A DNA stretch of 64,000 nt from Pegoplata infirma (taxonomy: Eukaryota > Arthropoda > Insecta > Diptera > Anthomyiidae): the NCBI GenBank assembly GCA_963921195.1, contig OY992538.1, forward strand, positions 238,507,462-238,571,461. The letters are read 5' to 3'. The position numbers and the translations under genes were made by a program. The stretch's first letter is position 1, and every line of letters starts with the position of its first letter. The notes under the pieces were generated by a model. It was given only the letters and a program-made list of their open reading frames with translations, did no database searches and was not told where the DNA came from. Of the stretch, positions 1 to 10,805 are shown piece by piece.

Positions 1-858
1 AAATATAGACTTTGTAACTTTTCTTAAACAAAATAATTTTTATTAAAAATTAAATTACGTCAACGATTTAATAAATGAATAAAATTTTTAAGCAAAGAAA
101 ATTTGATAAAGTCCAAAAAAAAAGAGCTTTCCTAAAGTTCATCGTACAAGAACTACATGGCGTATGATTGATGGAAATATTTATTTTGCTGTTATTTTTT
201 AAACACGTTCGTTTGTGTTTTAAACAAAAACATTAGTTGAAACGAAAACAATAAAGTTTCAGCTAATTTAAAGAAAAACTGAGATTTTTCTAGTTTTTTG
301 TGCAAACTTGTCTTTTTTAAAAACTGAAAAAATAGTATTTAGAAATGCTATAAATTTTGTTTTGAGCAAATTTGTGTTCATGTCACATATTTCAAAAAAT
401 TTTAGGAAATTTTCAGATTTTTTTTAAGTTTAACATTAAATAATAGTCACAAAATGTTAAAACTTAAATGATTGATGATTGAAACAAACAACAATTTAAT
501 TTTACTTTATTTAGGTTTTCAACATTTTATTGTTTTACCTAACAAAATAGATATTAACAATAATAACCTAAATTGATGACAGAAAAAATAATATTAATGT
601 ATTTGTTTGTTGTTCATTTGTTTGTTAAGGCTCATTATTACTAAATAAAATTAACAAAATGGATTATATTATTATATTCACTAGGAATTATGTCTTCTAA
701 GTAAATCATTAGTGTTGTTATTCTTTTGTCATGAATAATGTTAGTTCCGTTCTATGATTTTATACATAAACAGTGTCCCTTATTTTAATTACCCAATAGG
801 AAATTTGAAAATTCTATAATATATTTTTATGCACTTAACATGGAAAATTGAAAAAAAA
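1..858. other. AT-rich non-coding stretch
   Basis: I see no gene, repeat terminus or RNA gene here. The sequence is AT-rich with short A and T runs and no long frame, as expected for an intron or intergenic spacer of a fly genome. Confidence 0.5.
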
Positions 859-1676
859 CAAGTAGAAAAGTTAAATTCGACTTTGCCGAATCTATGAATA
901 CCCTCCACAATGCCTTTTTTTAAGGGATAGTACATTTTTAACGTGAAAAAAATTAACAATTTTGATTAGAAATATTTTATTTTGAGTAAAAAACTCTTTT
1001 TTTGTCATTTTTTTTTTAAATAAAAATTACTAATTTTTTTTTTGAGTGTAAAATTTTTTTCGAGTGTAATGTTTTTTTACTGTAAAAATATTTCTAAGTG
1101 AATGCACGTACGTATGTACACAAATTAAAAAAAAAAAAAATTAAATTTTTTTTTGTGTCAATTTTTTTTTGAGTGTAAAATTTTTTTTGAGTGTAAAATT
1201 TTTTTCGAGTGTAATTTTTAAGTTACCAATGCTTTTAAAACTAAACAAGTTTAAAAAGCATTGCTTCAAAAGTAAACAAGTTTGAAAAGCATTGTTTAGT
1301 TACCACCAATGCTTTTAAAACTTGTTAAAACACGTGGCATTTTAGATGAAACTAATCTGAAATTCAGGGTTTTGCTTATACCTTTTGAACCACTGGACCG
1401 ATTGAGCTGAAATTTAATACCAAATAGACCCGGGGAACGGCAAAGATACATGTCAAACTTCAGTAGTCTCATTATTGTCTTTAGAAAGTTATCGTGTTTT
1501 TTATCTCGTAAATTCGCGAAACACCCTTGCCGAAATTTACTCTTTTGCTCATAACTTTTGAACCACTGGACCGGTTTGGCTGGATTGCAATACCAACCTG
1601 ACCAGGTAAATGACAAACATATATGCCAAACTTCAGTAGCTTCTGTAAAGTCTTTCAAAAGTTAGCGTGTTTTCTA

Positions 1677-1720
1677 CGGACGGACAGACAGACAGACGGA
1701 CGGACGGACGGACGGACGGA
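1677..1720 (+). repeat. GACR microsatellite inside mini-me copy 1
   Basis: About eleven tetranucleotide units (GACG, GACA) lie between the conserved TTTTCTACG and ACATCGCTAG flanks. The adjacent copy keeps only about two units at the same place (2707-2718), so the tract has changed length between otherwise very similar copies. Confidence 0.9.
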
Positions 1721-1825
1721 CATCGCTAGATCGACTTAAAATCGATCGAGGATCATAAATATATATACTTTATGGGGTCCTAGACCAATATTTCGTGGTG
1801 TTACAAACGGAATGACAAACTTATA

Positions 1826-1856
1826 TATACCCTCTATCACTAGAGTGGAGGGTATA
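1826..1856. repeat. Terminal hairpin of mini-me copy 1
   Basis: TATACCCTC and GAGGGTATA form a perfect 9-bp stem around a 13-nt loop. The same 31-nt structure closes copy 2 at 2822-2852 and, inverted, the copy at 60295-60325. A hairpin just inside the 3' end is a Helitron/Helentron family trait. Confidence 0.85.
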
Positions 1857-1860
1857 AAAA

Positions 1861-2856
1861 CAAGTAGAAAAGTTAAATTCGACTTTGCCGAATCTATGAA
1901 TACCCTCCACAATGTATTTTTTAAAGGATAGTACATTTTTTAACGTGAAAAAATTAACAATTTTGATCAGAAATATTTTAATTTGAGTGAAAAACTATTT
2001 TTTTCAGAAATATTTTATTTTGAGTGAAAAACTCTTTTTTTGTCATTTAAGAAAAAAAAAAAGAAAAATAACTAATTTTTTTTGAGTGTAAAATTTTTTT
2101 CGAGTGTAATGTTTTTTTGCTGTTAAAATATTTCTAAGTGATATTTTAACAGTAAATGTACACAAAATATTATAATTTTTGTAAAAAAAAAAAAAAAATT
2201 TTTGAGTGTAAAATTTTTTTTGAGTTCAAAATTTTTTTTGAGTGTAATTTTTAAGTTACCAATGCTTTTAAAACTAAATTAGTTTAAAAAGCATTGCTTT
2301 AAAACTAAACAAGTTTGAAAAGCATTGTTAAGTTACCACCAATGCATTTAAAACTTCATAAACACGTGGCATTTAAGATGAAACCAATCTGAAATTCAGG
2401 GTTTTGCTTATAACTTTTGAACCACTAGACCGATTGAGCTGAAATTTAATACCAAACAGGCCTGGGGAACGGCAAAGATACATGTCAAGCTTGAGTAGTC
2501 TTTTTATTGTCTTTCGAAAGTTATCGTGTTTTTTATCTCGTAAATTCGCGAAACACCCTTGCCGAAATTTACTCTTTTGCTCATAACTTTTGAACCACTG
2601 GACCGATTTGGCTGGATTGCAATACCAACCTGACCAGGTAAATGACCAACATATATGCCAAACTGCAGTAGCCTCTGTAAAGTCTTTCAAAAGTTAGCGT
2701 GTTTTCTACGGACGGACATCGCTAGATCGACTTAAAATCGATCGAGGATCATGAATATATATACTTTATGGGGTCCTAGACCAACATTTCGATGTGTTAC
2801 AAACGGAATGACAAACTTATATATACCCTCTATCACTAGAGTGGAGGGTATAAAAA
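1861..2856 (+). mobile_element. mini-me/DINE-1-like element, copy 2
   Basis: This second full copy abuts copy 1 head to tail. It shares the start, the internal TTTTGAACCACTRGACCG repeats, the ATCGCTAGATCGACTT block and the terminal hairpin (2822-2852). The GACR tract is contracted to two units. Tandem insertion next to a resident copy is common for Helitron-like elements; a later tandem duplication is the alternative. The internal frames (105 aa minus, 80 aa plus) are not credible genes. Confidence 0.8.
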
Positions 2857-3202
2857 AAAAATTTATAGCCTTTCGCCAAAAACGTTTACATATTTTTTAT
2901 GATAGTTGTAGTAGGGTAATACAAATTTATTATTATTTTCATAATTTTTTTTTAACCCGCCTACAGAAAAAGGGGTCGGAAAAAAATGTCTAAAATGTCT
3001 CTAACAATAAGTGGAAAAGACTCTTCTTTGCAACTGTGTTTTATATGTTATATGGATGGTCCTCAAAAATGCTATAGATTTTTAGCATTTTTTAAAATAA
3101 ATTTGAACCTTTACTAAGATAACAAAGTCGGTTTCTTAAAAATCTATGGGCAAACACCAAAGTTATAAAGAATTTTATTAACCTACGCATAAATTTCCCT
3201 TA

Positions 3203-3300
3203 TATTTGTTTATTTTTTTTTTATAAACAACAACAAAATCTTGGTTTAATAATTTTTCTATTTTTTTTTTTATAAACAACAACAAAATCTTGGTTTAATA
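3203..3300. repeat. 49-bp direct duplication beside retroposon end
   Basis: The segment TATAAACAACAACAAAATCT, followed by TGGTTTAATA and preceded by a T run, occurs twice at a 49-bp spacing (3222 and 3271). It lies immediately outside the 3' end of the non-LTR fragment. It may be slippage, or target-site sequence affected during retroposon insertion. No matching copy is seen on the far side of the fragment. Confidence 0.75.
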
Positions 3301-3303
3301 CCT

Positions 3304-4140
3304 AGGTTAGGTTAGGTTGTAAGTGGCTGCTGACGTTTTACGTAAACACACGTAGACTCTGAGGTCCATTGTGATACCACGGGACCGTAATAGGTTTCCC
3401 TACTGGTCCCTGTCGTTAAACCAGTTTGAGCTTCTTATGAAACTAATTAGATATTGAATTTTGACATCAGACAAATCAGAAAGATCGTACAGCTCCCTAG
3501 ATCCCAGTGAAGCAAGTCTCTGACCAGAAAGTGCCGGGCAATGGCAAATAAAGTATTCGATAGTTCCCAACTCCTCTTTATCCATGCAACTTCTGCAAAA
3601 GCCATTCGACGGTATATTTAACCGCTCTGCGTGCTTCTCTATAAGACATTGTCCGGTAATTATAGAAACCACCGTCGAAATCTCTCCTCTTGGAAGCAAT
3701 ATCAGCTCACTTGTGCGCCACTGATTACGAGAAGACCAAATCAGTTGTGTTGTCTCACACGTCCATCCATTTGCCCATCTTTGATTAGTCTCCGTCACAG
3801 AAAAAAACCGTAGGTTTTGCTTGCAAGTTTCTAGAGGCATACCAACACATTCCAATTCTGTTGGAACCTGTAAGGTAGTTCCTAGTCTTGTAAGCTCATC
3901 GGCTTTGCAGTTCCCTGGAATGTCTCTGTGCCCTGGTACCCATATGAGTCGTATGTTAAACTGCTTGGCCATCTCATTTAAAGACGTGCGGCAGTTAAGG
4001 GCAGATCTTGTTTTTAGAAACATTGAATCCAGGGACTTGACCGCAGCTTGACTGTCAGTATAGATGTTGAATGCGGTTGTAGACAAGACATTTCAGCTCA
4101 ACCAGTAAGCCACTTCCTTTATTGCCAGCATCTCTGCCTT
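3304..4140 (-). pseudogene. Non-LTR retrotransposon fragment: RNase H and C-terminal cysteine region
   Basis: The minus strand encodes the end of a non-LTR polyprotein. Upstream of the open frame, KAEMLAIKEVAYWL supplies the RNase H glutamate, followed by an in-frame TGA at 4093-4095. After the stop come IYTDSQAA with a catalytic Asp, LIWVPGH, and CKADELT with the last Asp. The region then has a CRSCMDKEE...CHCPAL motif typical of RNase H-bearing clades (R1, LOA, I) and ends NDRDQ. The first RNase H Asp is missing, because the copy is truncated near 4140. The 3' UTR (3304-3400) ends in AACCTAACCTAACC on the coding strand. This is a dead 5'-truncated copy. The clade is not settled; jockey proper usually lacks RNase H. 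Confidence 0.88.
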
Positions 4141-5859
4141 AAACAAATTTTAACTTTATTCTTTTACAACAGTTTTTTTTTTAAACTGATTTTTTTCCAA
4201 AAATGTTGGTTTTTTTATGCTCTTTTGTAAACTATTGTTAGTTTTTCGATCGTATGTGATATTAAGTTCTGACCAAATTGAATCTTGGGAAAACTGTCAT
4301 ATTTGCCATCGGTCATATTTAAAAAAAAAAAAAAAGTTTTTCACAATACTCTAAATACTTATATTAATTGTAGGATGTAAAAATGCAGGAACCAACAATA
4401 AATGTTTTTAATAAAAGTTACTGACAATACATATTGTAGTTTCCTACTGGTACCAACATTGTCTACAATTGTAAACGTTTCATTTCCTTTCTTTTTTATT
4501 TAAACGCTTATTCAAATATCCACACAAAGTCAAATACTAACACACACAAACTAAAATGGAATTGTATATGTATTTAAATAGATATGGATACATCGTCATC
4601 TTAAAGGCAAAAGGATTTAACAACACAGAAAGAATTTGAAACCAATTTCAATCACCAAAAACTCGGATTCAATAAATTTTTTGATTGAAATTCCTCCAAT
4701 AAAGAAAATTGTTATACCGATCAATCAAACATTTTTTCAATTTTGATCACAAATTTGATCAATTTTTTATTTGTTAAGTCAATCATTATTTTGATTAACA
4801 AATAATGATTGATTAAACGAATGAATTGTAAACTTATGACAAAATCATGAAAAAATTCGTTTTTTATGCTTTCCAATAAAAAACAAAAGTAAGACCCGAC
4901 TATTTTGTATATTTTTGAATTAATGTATTCAAATAAATTATAGACAAACAAAATCTGGTATGTTGAAAATTTATAGTTCGACAGTTCAGTAAAATAAAAA
5001 ATTTCAATCAAAACATTGATTGACTAATTTAAATTTTGTTGACCAATAGATTTAATTGAAAATTTCTAGCCAATAATTTTTTTGCGTACGTTTTTAACGG
5101 AAATCAAAAAATATCCCCATAAACCCATACATTTTAGCTGGCAGCATTTTGGCTGGTTTTAATTGTTTAAAGATATCCATTTTTTGTTTAGACCTTAAAT
5201 TTGATTGAATACAAAACTATTTAATAAAACAATTTAAGTTTATTTATTAATTATTTACGCCCCTTTGCATTTGAACTAACGATATACTTACGCTATTCTC
5301 TATAGAAGCATAAATATTTCTTACATTACAGATGGCTGATCTTTTTGACTTATAAAAATGTTTTGTGTTCACATAAAATACATACTTATAATACTTAAAG
5401 ATAAGCTTAATATTCTTTGGTAACAAAAGAACCATCATAGACAACAAAATATATATTATATATACATACAAATGTATGTACAAAGAAAAGCTGCTGACTG
5501 ACTGAATATGGCTTTACTATTTCGTACATACATATATAATAATTAGAGTTTTAAAAGAGTAATTCGTTAATATTTTTATATCTTGTGATAGAAAAAATAT
5601 TAAATCTGACCGAGGGTCTTCAAAACTTTCTGCTTTTGGTACACATTCGCACTGTGGAGCCAATAAAACTTATCCGTTTTCAGTTTATTTTAATTTTAAA
5701 ATCTCAATTTTTTCGAGAATTTAATTTTCTTGGAACTTGACCTAGAAATTACTTTTAAAAACATTTTTTTGATTAATTTTGATAAAAAAATGTCCTTTAA
5801 AACAGAATTTCTGTAAAATTAGCAAACAATCTGCTCATTTCTGTTATTTTCTAAAACTT
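4141..5859. other. AT-rich non-coding stretch
   Basis: No gene is seen. Between about 4690 and 5070 there are many inverted TTGAT/ATCAA words (for example ATCAATCAAACA and TGATTGACTAAT) that may be an old AT-rich MITE, but no terminus or target duplication can be fixed. The minus-strand frames of 96 and 78 residues are low-complexity and unsupported. Confidence 0.45.
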
Positions 5860-6496
5860 AATGACAGAGAATTCAGCTAAAATATCCATTTAAATTGAAA
5901 AAAAAAAATTATAATGATTTAGCTCCACTGCCATGTTTTCCTTCTTTTAAGTTCATTTTTTTTTTTTAAATAAGGAAAGAAAAAAAAATTTAACATTAGG
6001 CCAATTTGAACTAAAAAATGGGAAAAATTGTATTTCAATTTAGTTCATACACATTTAAGGACCCTATTATGTAAAGACCCCATTGGGTTAGGACCCGATA
6101 GGTTCAGACCCAGTTGGGTTCCTTAAGAATCGTCATAGTTTTTGATCCAAAATTCTACGTGTTTGTTCTACGTGTTAAGAGCTACAAAAATACTTTTGAA
6201 CTTTTTGTTGTGTTGGCAATATTTACCGAGATGTGAGCATTTTAAAATTTTCGGGAATGCCAACTTTTTTAAATCGGATGTTAGGCCCCACATGTGAAGA
6301 CGACTGGCGATACTATGGTCTTCCACATATTAGGGAATTCCATTTATGGAAAATAATGGGCTTTTTAACAATGCATGAACTAAAACTTTTTCCTAAATTT
6401 CCCAACTTTTAGTTAAATTTAACTAAATTGTGGGAAAATTTTTAAACTATTTTGAAGAAAATTTTTCCAAAGTTCAAGTTAAGTCTTTTTTTTAAC
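5860..6496 (-). mobile_element. Degenerate CACTCAAAA-family MITE, inverted copy
   Basis: Read on the minus strand, this matches the MITE at 13462-14188. The right end has AAGTTAAGTCTTTTTTTT opposite the CACTCAAAAAAAGACTTAAC start, and both carry ACTAAATTGTGGGAAAATTT. Both also carry a GC-richer core of ACCCRATWGGK words (6060-6130) and GATTTAGCTCC near the other end. The terminal GAGTG is lost, so the ends are approximate. The central ACCC...GGGT palindromic words recur in the elements at 19962 and 24252. Confidence 0.65.
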
Positions 6497-7076
6497 ATAA
6501 TAATGTTTTTAGGCTGGCGTCTAATTTTAAAAAAGTTGCAGGACGCCACCTCAGTTTGACTATATAAGCTAACAATTAACGAAAAAGAAAACAAGAATTA
6601 CTATTTTCATTTTCTTATAACAAAAAATTTTAATAACTTGGGTTTGTAACTTGGATAATAATTTACCTCGTGGTGAATAAAACCGTTTTTCAGCAGCTGG
6701 TGAATAAAAAGTAACATAATTATTTTTCAACAAAAAAATTTTTTTTCATCAATTTTTTTTAGACTTGTGCTTAATCGTTCAATTGAGTGAGCGCTCATTC
6801 TCGTTCATTTCTGATAAAAGACATAGTTCGTTCATCTAGTTCAATCCCTCTTTTGGCTTTTTCGTTCAACAGTTTGTGAACGAATCATTTTGATCATGTC
6901 TGTTGGTCGTTCATCTACTTAGTTCAAATCGGTCAATTTTGGTTTTCGTTCAACAGTTCGTGATCGAATCATTTCGATCATGTCTGTTGTTTTGCTTTTC
7001 GTTAAAAAAATACAAAAATATTGAATAAAAACATTAAAAAAAGAATACAAAAATAAATATACAAATTTAAAAAAAA

Positions 7077-7948
7077 CAAGTGAGAGTGTTACATTCGGCT
7101 GTGCCGAATCTTTTATACCCTCCAAAATGTAAAAAAATAAAAATAAAAAAAATCAGAGGAGGGTGCTGTGGCTTAGTGGTTAGCGCGTTGGACTACTAGC
7201 CAGCAAGCCTGGGTTCGATTCCCGGCTCAGGCAGAACAACATTTTTTTCAGATATTTATTAGTTTCTATTTATAACTAATATCTATCGCAGCACCCTCCT
7301 TCGTTGATAAATAGCACTAAAACGTCAACGAAGTAAAATAATAAAATAATGGCTATGAAACACAGCTTCAAAAATAATTCGCCAGATCAATAACAGATGG
7401 CGATGCAACAACTGTACTCAAAATTATCAACACGCGCAATTACAGTGTTGCCATACTGAAGCCCTTCTATCTTTCAAATCTTTCATCTCTCTCCTATCCC
7501 CTTTCCGAAAGAAACAACACGGTTACATTAGTAATTGATAGGCAGCATTGCCTGAGTGTGTTTCTTTTGTATCTAAAAAAAAAAAAAAAAAAAAAAAAAA
7601 CCCTGCAAAAAATGCGTTTTTTCTTAGGTTGGTTTAGTTCTCCAAGGGGGAACTTTTTCCCCCTTGGTCCGATTTTGCCCAACTCCGAACTTAACCTGCC
7701 TAGGAATATAAGACATATTCGTGCCAAACTTCGGAAGTCTAGCTCTTTTATTTTGGACTGTATCGTGTCTTCTACAGACGGACAGACGGACGGACGGACG
7801 GACGGACGGACATCGCTAGAATGTCTTAGAATCGATCACTGATCAATAAAATATATACTTTATGGGGTCCTAGACCGATATTTCGATGCGTTACACACGG
7901 AATGACAAAGTGAGTATACCCCCATACTGACTTTGGAGGTTATAAAAA
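7077..7948 (+). mobile_element. mini-me/DINE-1-like element, variant subfamily, interrupted by a SINE
   Basis: It starts CAAGTGAGAGTGTTACATTC and continues GGCTGTGCCGAATC to ATACCCTCC. After the SINE it resumes with GGTTGGTTTAGTTCTCCAAG, a GACG microsatellite (7773-7811), ACATCGCTAGAATGTCTTAG and GGGGTCCTAGACCGATATTT. It ends GACTTTGGAGGTTATAAAAA. This subfamily differs from copies 1-2 in its interior (CCCTTGGTCCGATTTTGCCC) but keeps the same ends. It lies inside the hAT-type element at 6760-9974. Confidence 0.8.
7155..7600 (+). mobile_element. tRNA-related SINE with poly-A tail
   Basis: A perfect pol III A box (TGGCTTAGTGG, 7169-7179) and B box (GGTTCGATTCC, 7212-7222) lie 32 nt apart, as in a tRNA gene. 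The T arm (CTGGG/CCCGG) folds, but the acceptor stem does not and the anticodon loop has 8 nt, so this is not a working tRNA gene. A body of about 330 nt follows, then a 26-nt A run (7575-7600). An 11-nt inverted repeat, GGAGGGTGCTG (7158-7168) and CAGCACCCTCC (7289-7299), brackets the tRNA-like head. It sits in an A-rich stretch of the mini-me copy, so target duplications cannot be read. Confidence 0.65.
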
Positions 7949-8009
7949 CATAAATGATGAGAAATCGTGCCAAAAGAAAAACCTAACGCCTTATGACAAA
8001 ATTAACAAA

Positions 8010-9817
8010 AACAAGTAAGAGTGTTAAATTCGGCTGTGCCGAATCTTTTATACCCTCCAACTAGGGATCGCAATTTCCCGCACTTTCACATTTCCCGGGA
8101 AAGCGGGAAAAATTTTTGAACTTCCCGGGATTCCCGGGATCCCGCACTAAAAACCATTAATAATTTTTTTTAGTTTTTAAAAATTTTTTTTAATTTTTTT
8201 TTTGAAAAATTTGTACGTCTAACAATGCCTGATACATTTAAAAGCAAATTAAATAATAATTCAATCTTATAAAACAAAAAATAACAAACTAAGCTAAAAA
8301 CTCTATTTAAAAAAAAAAAAATATTAAACAATGTCCTGTTATATTTTTTAAGAAATTTTTGTTTACTAGAATGGGCTGTTTTTGTCATTGACATTTCACT
8401 AAGAGAAAAAGATTTGTTTTTGCATATTATTGCAGATTTTTACGAAAATGCATATCTTTTCATATTTTGTCATAAATAAGAAAACAAAAAAATACACATA
8501 AAAATTACATAAATAAGAAAACTGAAAAAATTACACAAATTTAAATTAAAAAAATTGAAAATAAGTAAAAGTCACAAAAAATGCATAGTATTTATGAACT
8601 AATTGATAAGAGTTTATTAACTTCTTCATAATATTTATGAACTTTTTCATAATATTTATTATGTGGAATATTATAATTTTTTAATGAATAAAAAAAATCA
8701 AAAATTTTATGAAAGGTTCATACATTTTTAAGAATTTGTTCATAAATGCTACGAATGTGGTTTATTGGAAATTTGTTTTTTCTGTGTACAAATAAAAAAT
8801 ACTTTTTTTAATATAAAAACAATTTTTTGAGTTGTAAATAAATATTAAAACCTTTGATAATGAAAAACCATTTTTTATACTTTTTACGTTTTTAGTAAAT
8901 ATTTTTGAATTTTTAGCGCATATTTTTGATTTTTAAGAGCATATTTTAAGCACATATTTTCGATTTCGTAGTGCGTGCAAATCGGAGCCCTTATATTTAA
9001 AAATATATTGACGTAATTATAGCAGTTAACTTGTTATGCATATTTTTTAAAATTCCCGGGAATCCCGCACAAATTTCCCGGGAATGCGGGAAATGAAAAT
9101 TGACGAATTTCCCGGGAATCCCGGGACGGGAAATCCCGGGATACATTCTCTACCTCCAACATGCAAAAAAAAAAAATTGCAGGGACGTTTTTTTTTTGGG
9201 GGGGGGTTCGAAAGTGGTAATTGGGGGGGGGGGCAAATTTCCTCTCGAATATGTGTTTAAAAATTCATTCTTATGCTTTATGCACTAAAAAAATACAAGT
9301 TTATTATTATTTAAAAAAAAATTATTCCACGCCCATAAAAGGGGGGGGGGGCGAACCGAAAAAACGACATTATCTAATTCTCTGGGTCCAAATGCAGGAC
9401 TTTGAAATTTTTGTAGCATAAAAATGTTGCATTTGTTAAACAAAAACACAAAAAAATCATGTTAAAAAGTGAAACTTTTCATGGGTTGGTTTAGTTCTCT
9501 AATGGGGAACTTTTTCCTTCTTGGTCCGATTTTGCCCATTTCCGAACTTAACCTGCCTAGGAATATAAGACATATTTGTGCCAAACTTGGGGAGTCTAGG
9601 TCTTTTATTTTGGACTGTATCGTGTCCTCTACAGACGGACAGACGGACGGACGGACGGACGGGCAGACGGACGGACGGACATCGCTAGAATGTCTTAGAA
9701 TCGATCACTGATCAATAAAATATATACTTTATAGGGTCCTAGACCGATATTTCAATGCGTTACACACGGAATGACAAAGTGAGTATACCCCCATACTATG
9801 GTTGGAGGGTATAAAAA
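8010..9817 (+). mobile_element. mini-me/DINE-1-like element, interrupted by a hAT-type element
   Basis: The start AACAAGTAAGAGTGTTAAATTC runs to ATACCCTCCAAC, where the hAT-type element at 8062-9152 is inserted. It resumes CCTCCAACATGCAAAA and continues with G-rich runs (9200-9350) and GGTTGGTTTAGTTCTCTAAT. Then come a GACR microsatellite (9631-9680) and the ATCGCTAGAATG block, and it ends CTATGGTTGGAGGGTATAAA. It is the second copy of this variant within the 6760-9974 element, in direct orientation to the first. Confidence 0.8.
8062..9152. mobile_element. hAT-type non-autonomous element with TTCCCGGGA termini
   Basis: The termini TAGGGATCGCAATTTCCCG (left) and TAGAGAATGTATCCCGGG (right, inverted) fit YAGNG. 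Flanks 8054-8061 and 9153-9160 are both CCTCCAAC, a perfect 8-bp target duplication in mini-me sequence whose empty form is known from the sister copies. Subterminal DNA carries repeated palindromic TTCCCGGGAATCCCGGGA words on both sides. The 1.1-kb interior is AT-rich; the 74-residue minus frame there is not a transposase. Confidence 0.88.
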
Positions 9818-10331
9818 ATTGAACGACCGAACTGAAAGATCAAAATGAAGTAATGACCAATTGAGCTGAATGAACGAAAAGACCTAAAAGAGCTGAAATG
9901 AACGAACTAGATAAACCGCTCAGTTAAGTGAATAGTTCAATTGAACTAGTTCGTTCGTGAACGACACAACTCTAATTTTTTTCCATCAATTTTTTTCATA
10001 AATTTTTTTCCATCAATTTTTTTTTTTTCATCAATTTTTTTTTTTCATCAAACTTTTTTTCATAAATTTTTTTTTTTTTTCATAAATTTTTTTTTTTCAT
10101 CAGACTTTTTTCCAAATTTTTTTTTTATCAATTTTTTTTCATTAAATTTTTTCATCAAAAACTCTTTTTTTTATGAAAATTTTTTTTCACCAAAAATTTT
10201 GGGTTCATTAAATTTTTTTAACATAATTTAGTTTTTTGTGAAAAAAAATAATTTTTTTGTACCAAAACTACTTTTCCACCAAGTCTAAGCTTTTCGCATA
10301 CAAATTTTCCATTTGTTTATCAAACGTACAT

Positions 10332-10734
10332 AAAGTGAGAGTGTTATATTCTTTGGTGACGAATCTTTTATACTCCCCAAAATGTAAAAACACTTTTTTG
10401 CACTTATTTTTGCGCTCACTTACGAAATGCACAGCTACTTTGGTTTTTTAATGAGGTCCTCGACTTATATTTCAATTCGTTTTGCATGGAATAGCAAAGT
10501 AATATAACATTATGTTTTCTAAAAAAAACGTTGCTTTGGCAAGTACACTCATATCTTTCACAAAACATTATCATGATTTAATGTTTTGGGCAAGAGTACA
10601 AAATTCGCAGGCACTTTTTTAGAAAAATTGGTAAAAGTTTGCTAACTCAAACCGAAAGTTGTTTTACAGATTTTTCGACAGAGTATTTCTTCCGAGTGTA
10701 TTCATATTTTTTGCAATACTAGAGAATATAAAAA
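10332..10734 (+). mobile_element. Short degenerate mini-me copy
   Basis: The start AAAGTGAGAGTGTTATATTC and CGAATCTTTTATACTCCCC are recognisable, as are GAGGTCCTCGACTTATATTT (about 10453) and a closing AATACTAGAGAATATAAAAA. The microsatellite and most of the interior are deleted. A further start fragment (10735-10790, TTCGGCTGTGCCGAATC then ATACCCTCC) follows at once, again head to tail. Confidence 0.6.
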
Positions 10735-10805
10735 AGTGTTAAATTCGGCTGTGCCGAATCTTTTATACCCTCCAAAATGGAAAAAATTACAGCGGCGACG
10801 AATCT

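Larger units (their letters stand above)
859..1860 (+). mobile_element. mini-me/DINE-1-like element, copy 1
   Basis: This is a non-autonomous, Helentron-type repeat. It begins CAAGTAGAAAAGTTAAATTC and continues with a TTTGCCGAATC segment followed by ATACCCTCCAC. It carries a GACR microsatellite at 1677-1720 and the conserved ACATCGCTAGATCGACTT block, and ends in a 31-nt hairpin at 1826-1856. The (GTCY)n tract plus terminal hairpin is the known design of mini-me/DINE-1 repeats of Diptera. The next copy follows directly, head to tail. Minus-strand frames of 120 and 66 residues lie across it, but they are repeat-derived and not genes. Family placement rests on architecture and not on a database search. 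Confidence 0.8.
6760..9974. mobile_element. hAT-type element with 8-bp TSD, carrying nested repeats
   Basis: The ends are TAGACTTGTG (left) and, inverted, TAGAGTTGTG (right), fitting the YAGNG terminus of hAT transposons. The flanks at 6752-6759 and 9975-9982 are both ATTTTTTT, an 8-bp duplication. The subterminal DNA is full of GTTCGTTCA/TGAACGAAC words (6780-6990 and 9818-9960), plausible transposase-binding repeats. No transposase is visible. The interior is filled by two mini-me copies, a SINE and a smaller hAT-type element. The T-rich duplication is low complexity, so the paired termini are the stronger evidence. Confidence 0.75.
6655..10260 (+). repeat. TTCACC/(T)nCATCAA repeat element, split by an insertion
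   Basis: The start (6655-6730) has ACCTCGTGGTGAATAAAAC and CAGCTGGTGAATAAAA before AGTAACATAAT. A T-rich array with CATCAA or CATAAA spacers follows (6730-6759) and continues from 9983 to about 10240. The hAT-type element at 6760-9974 splits it. The same order, TTCACC palindromes then a T(n)CATCAA array, recurs at 53175-53790 and 62984-63430, which marks this as a dispersed family. No coding capacity is seen and the class is unknown. Confidence 0.6.

Noticed and set aside
1296..2690. The 120- and 105-residue minus-strand frames in the first two mini-me copies, similar to each other
   Set aside because: Their similarity is that of the repeat. They cross the conserved non-coding interior, and the same region is broken by stops in the inverted copy at 60291-61050.
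7161..7235. A functional tRNA gene
   Set aside because: The pol III boxes are perfect, but the acceptor stem does not pair and the anticodon loop has 8 nt. A body and poly-A tail follow, so a SINE fits better.
7494..9711. Frames of 77-94 residues containing TDGQTDGRTDG-like runs
   Set aside because: They are translations of the GACG microsatellite and flanking mini-me DNA.
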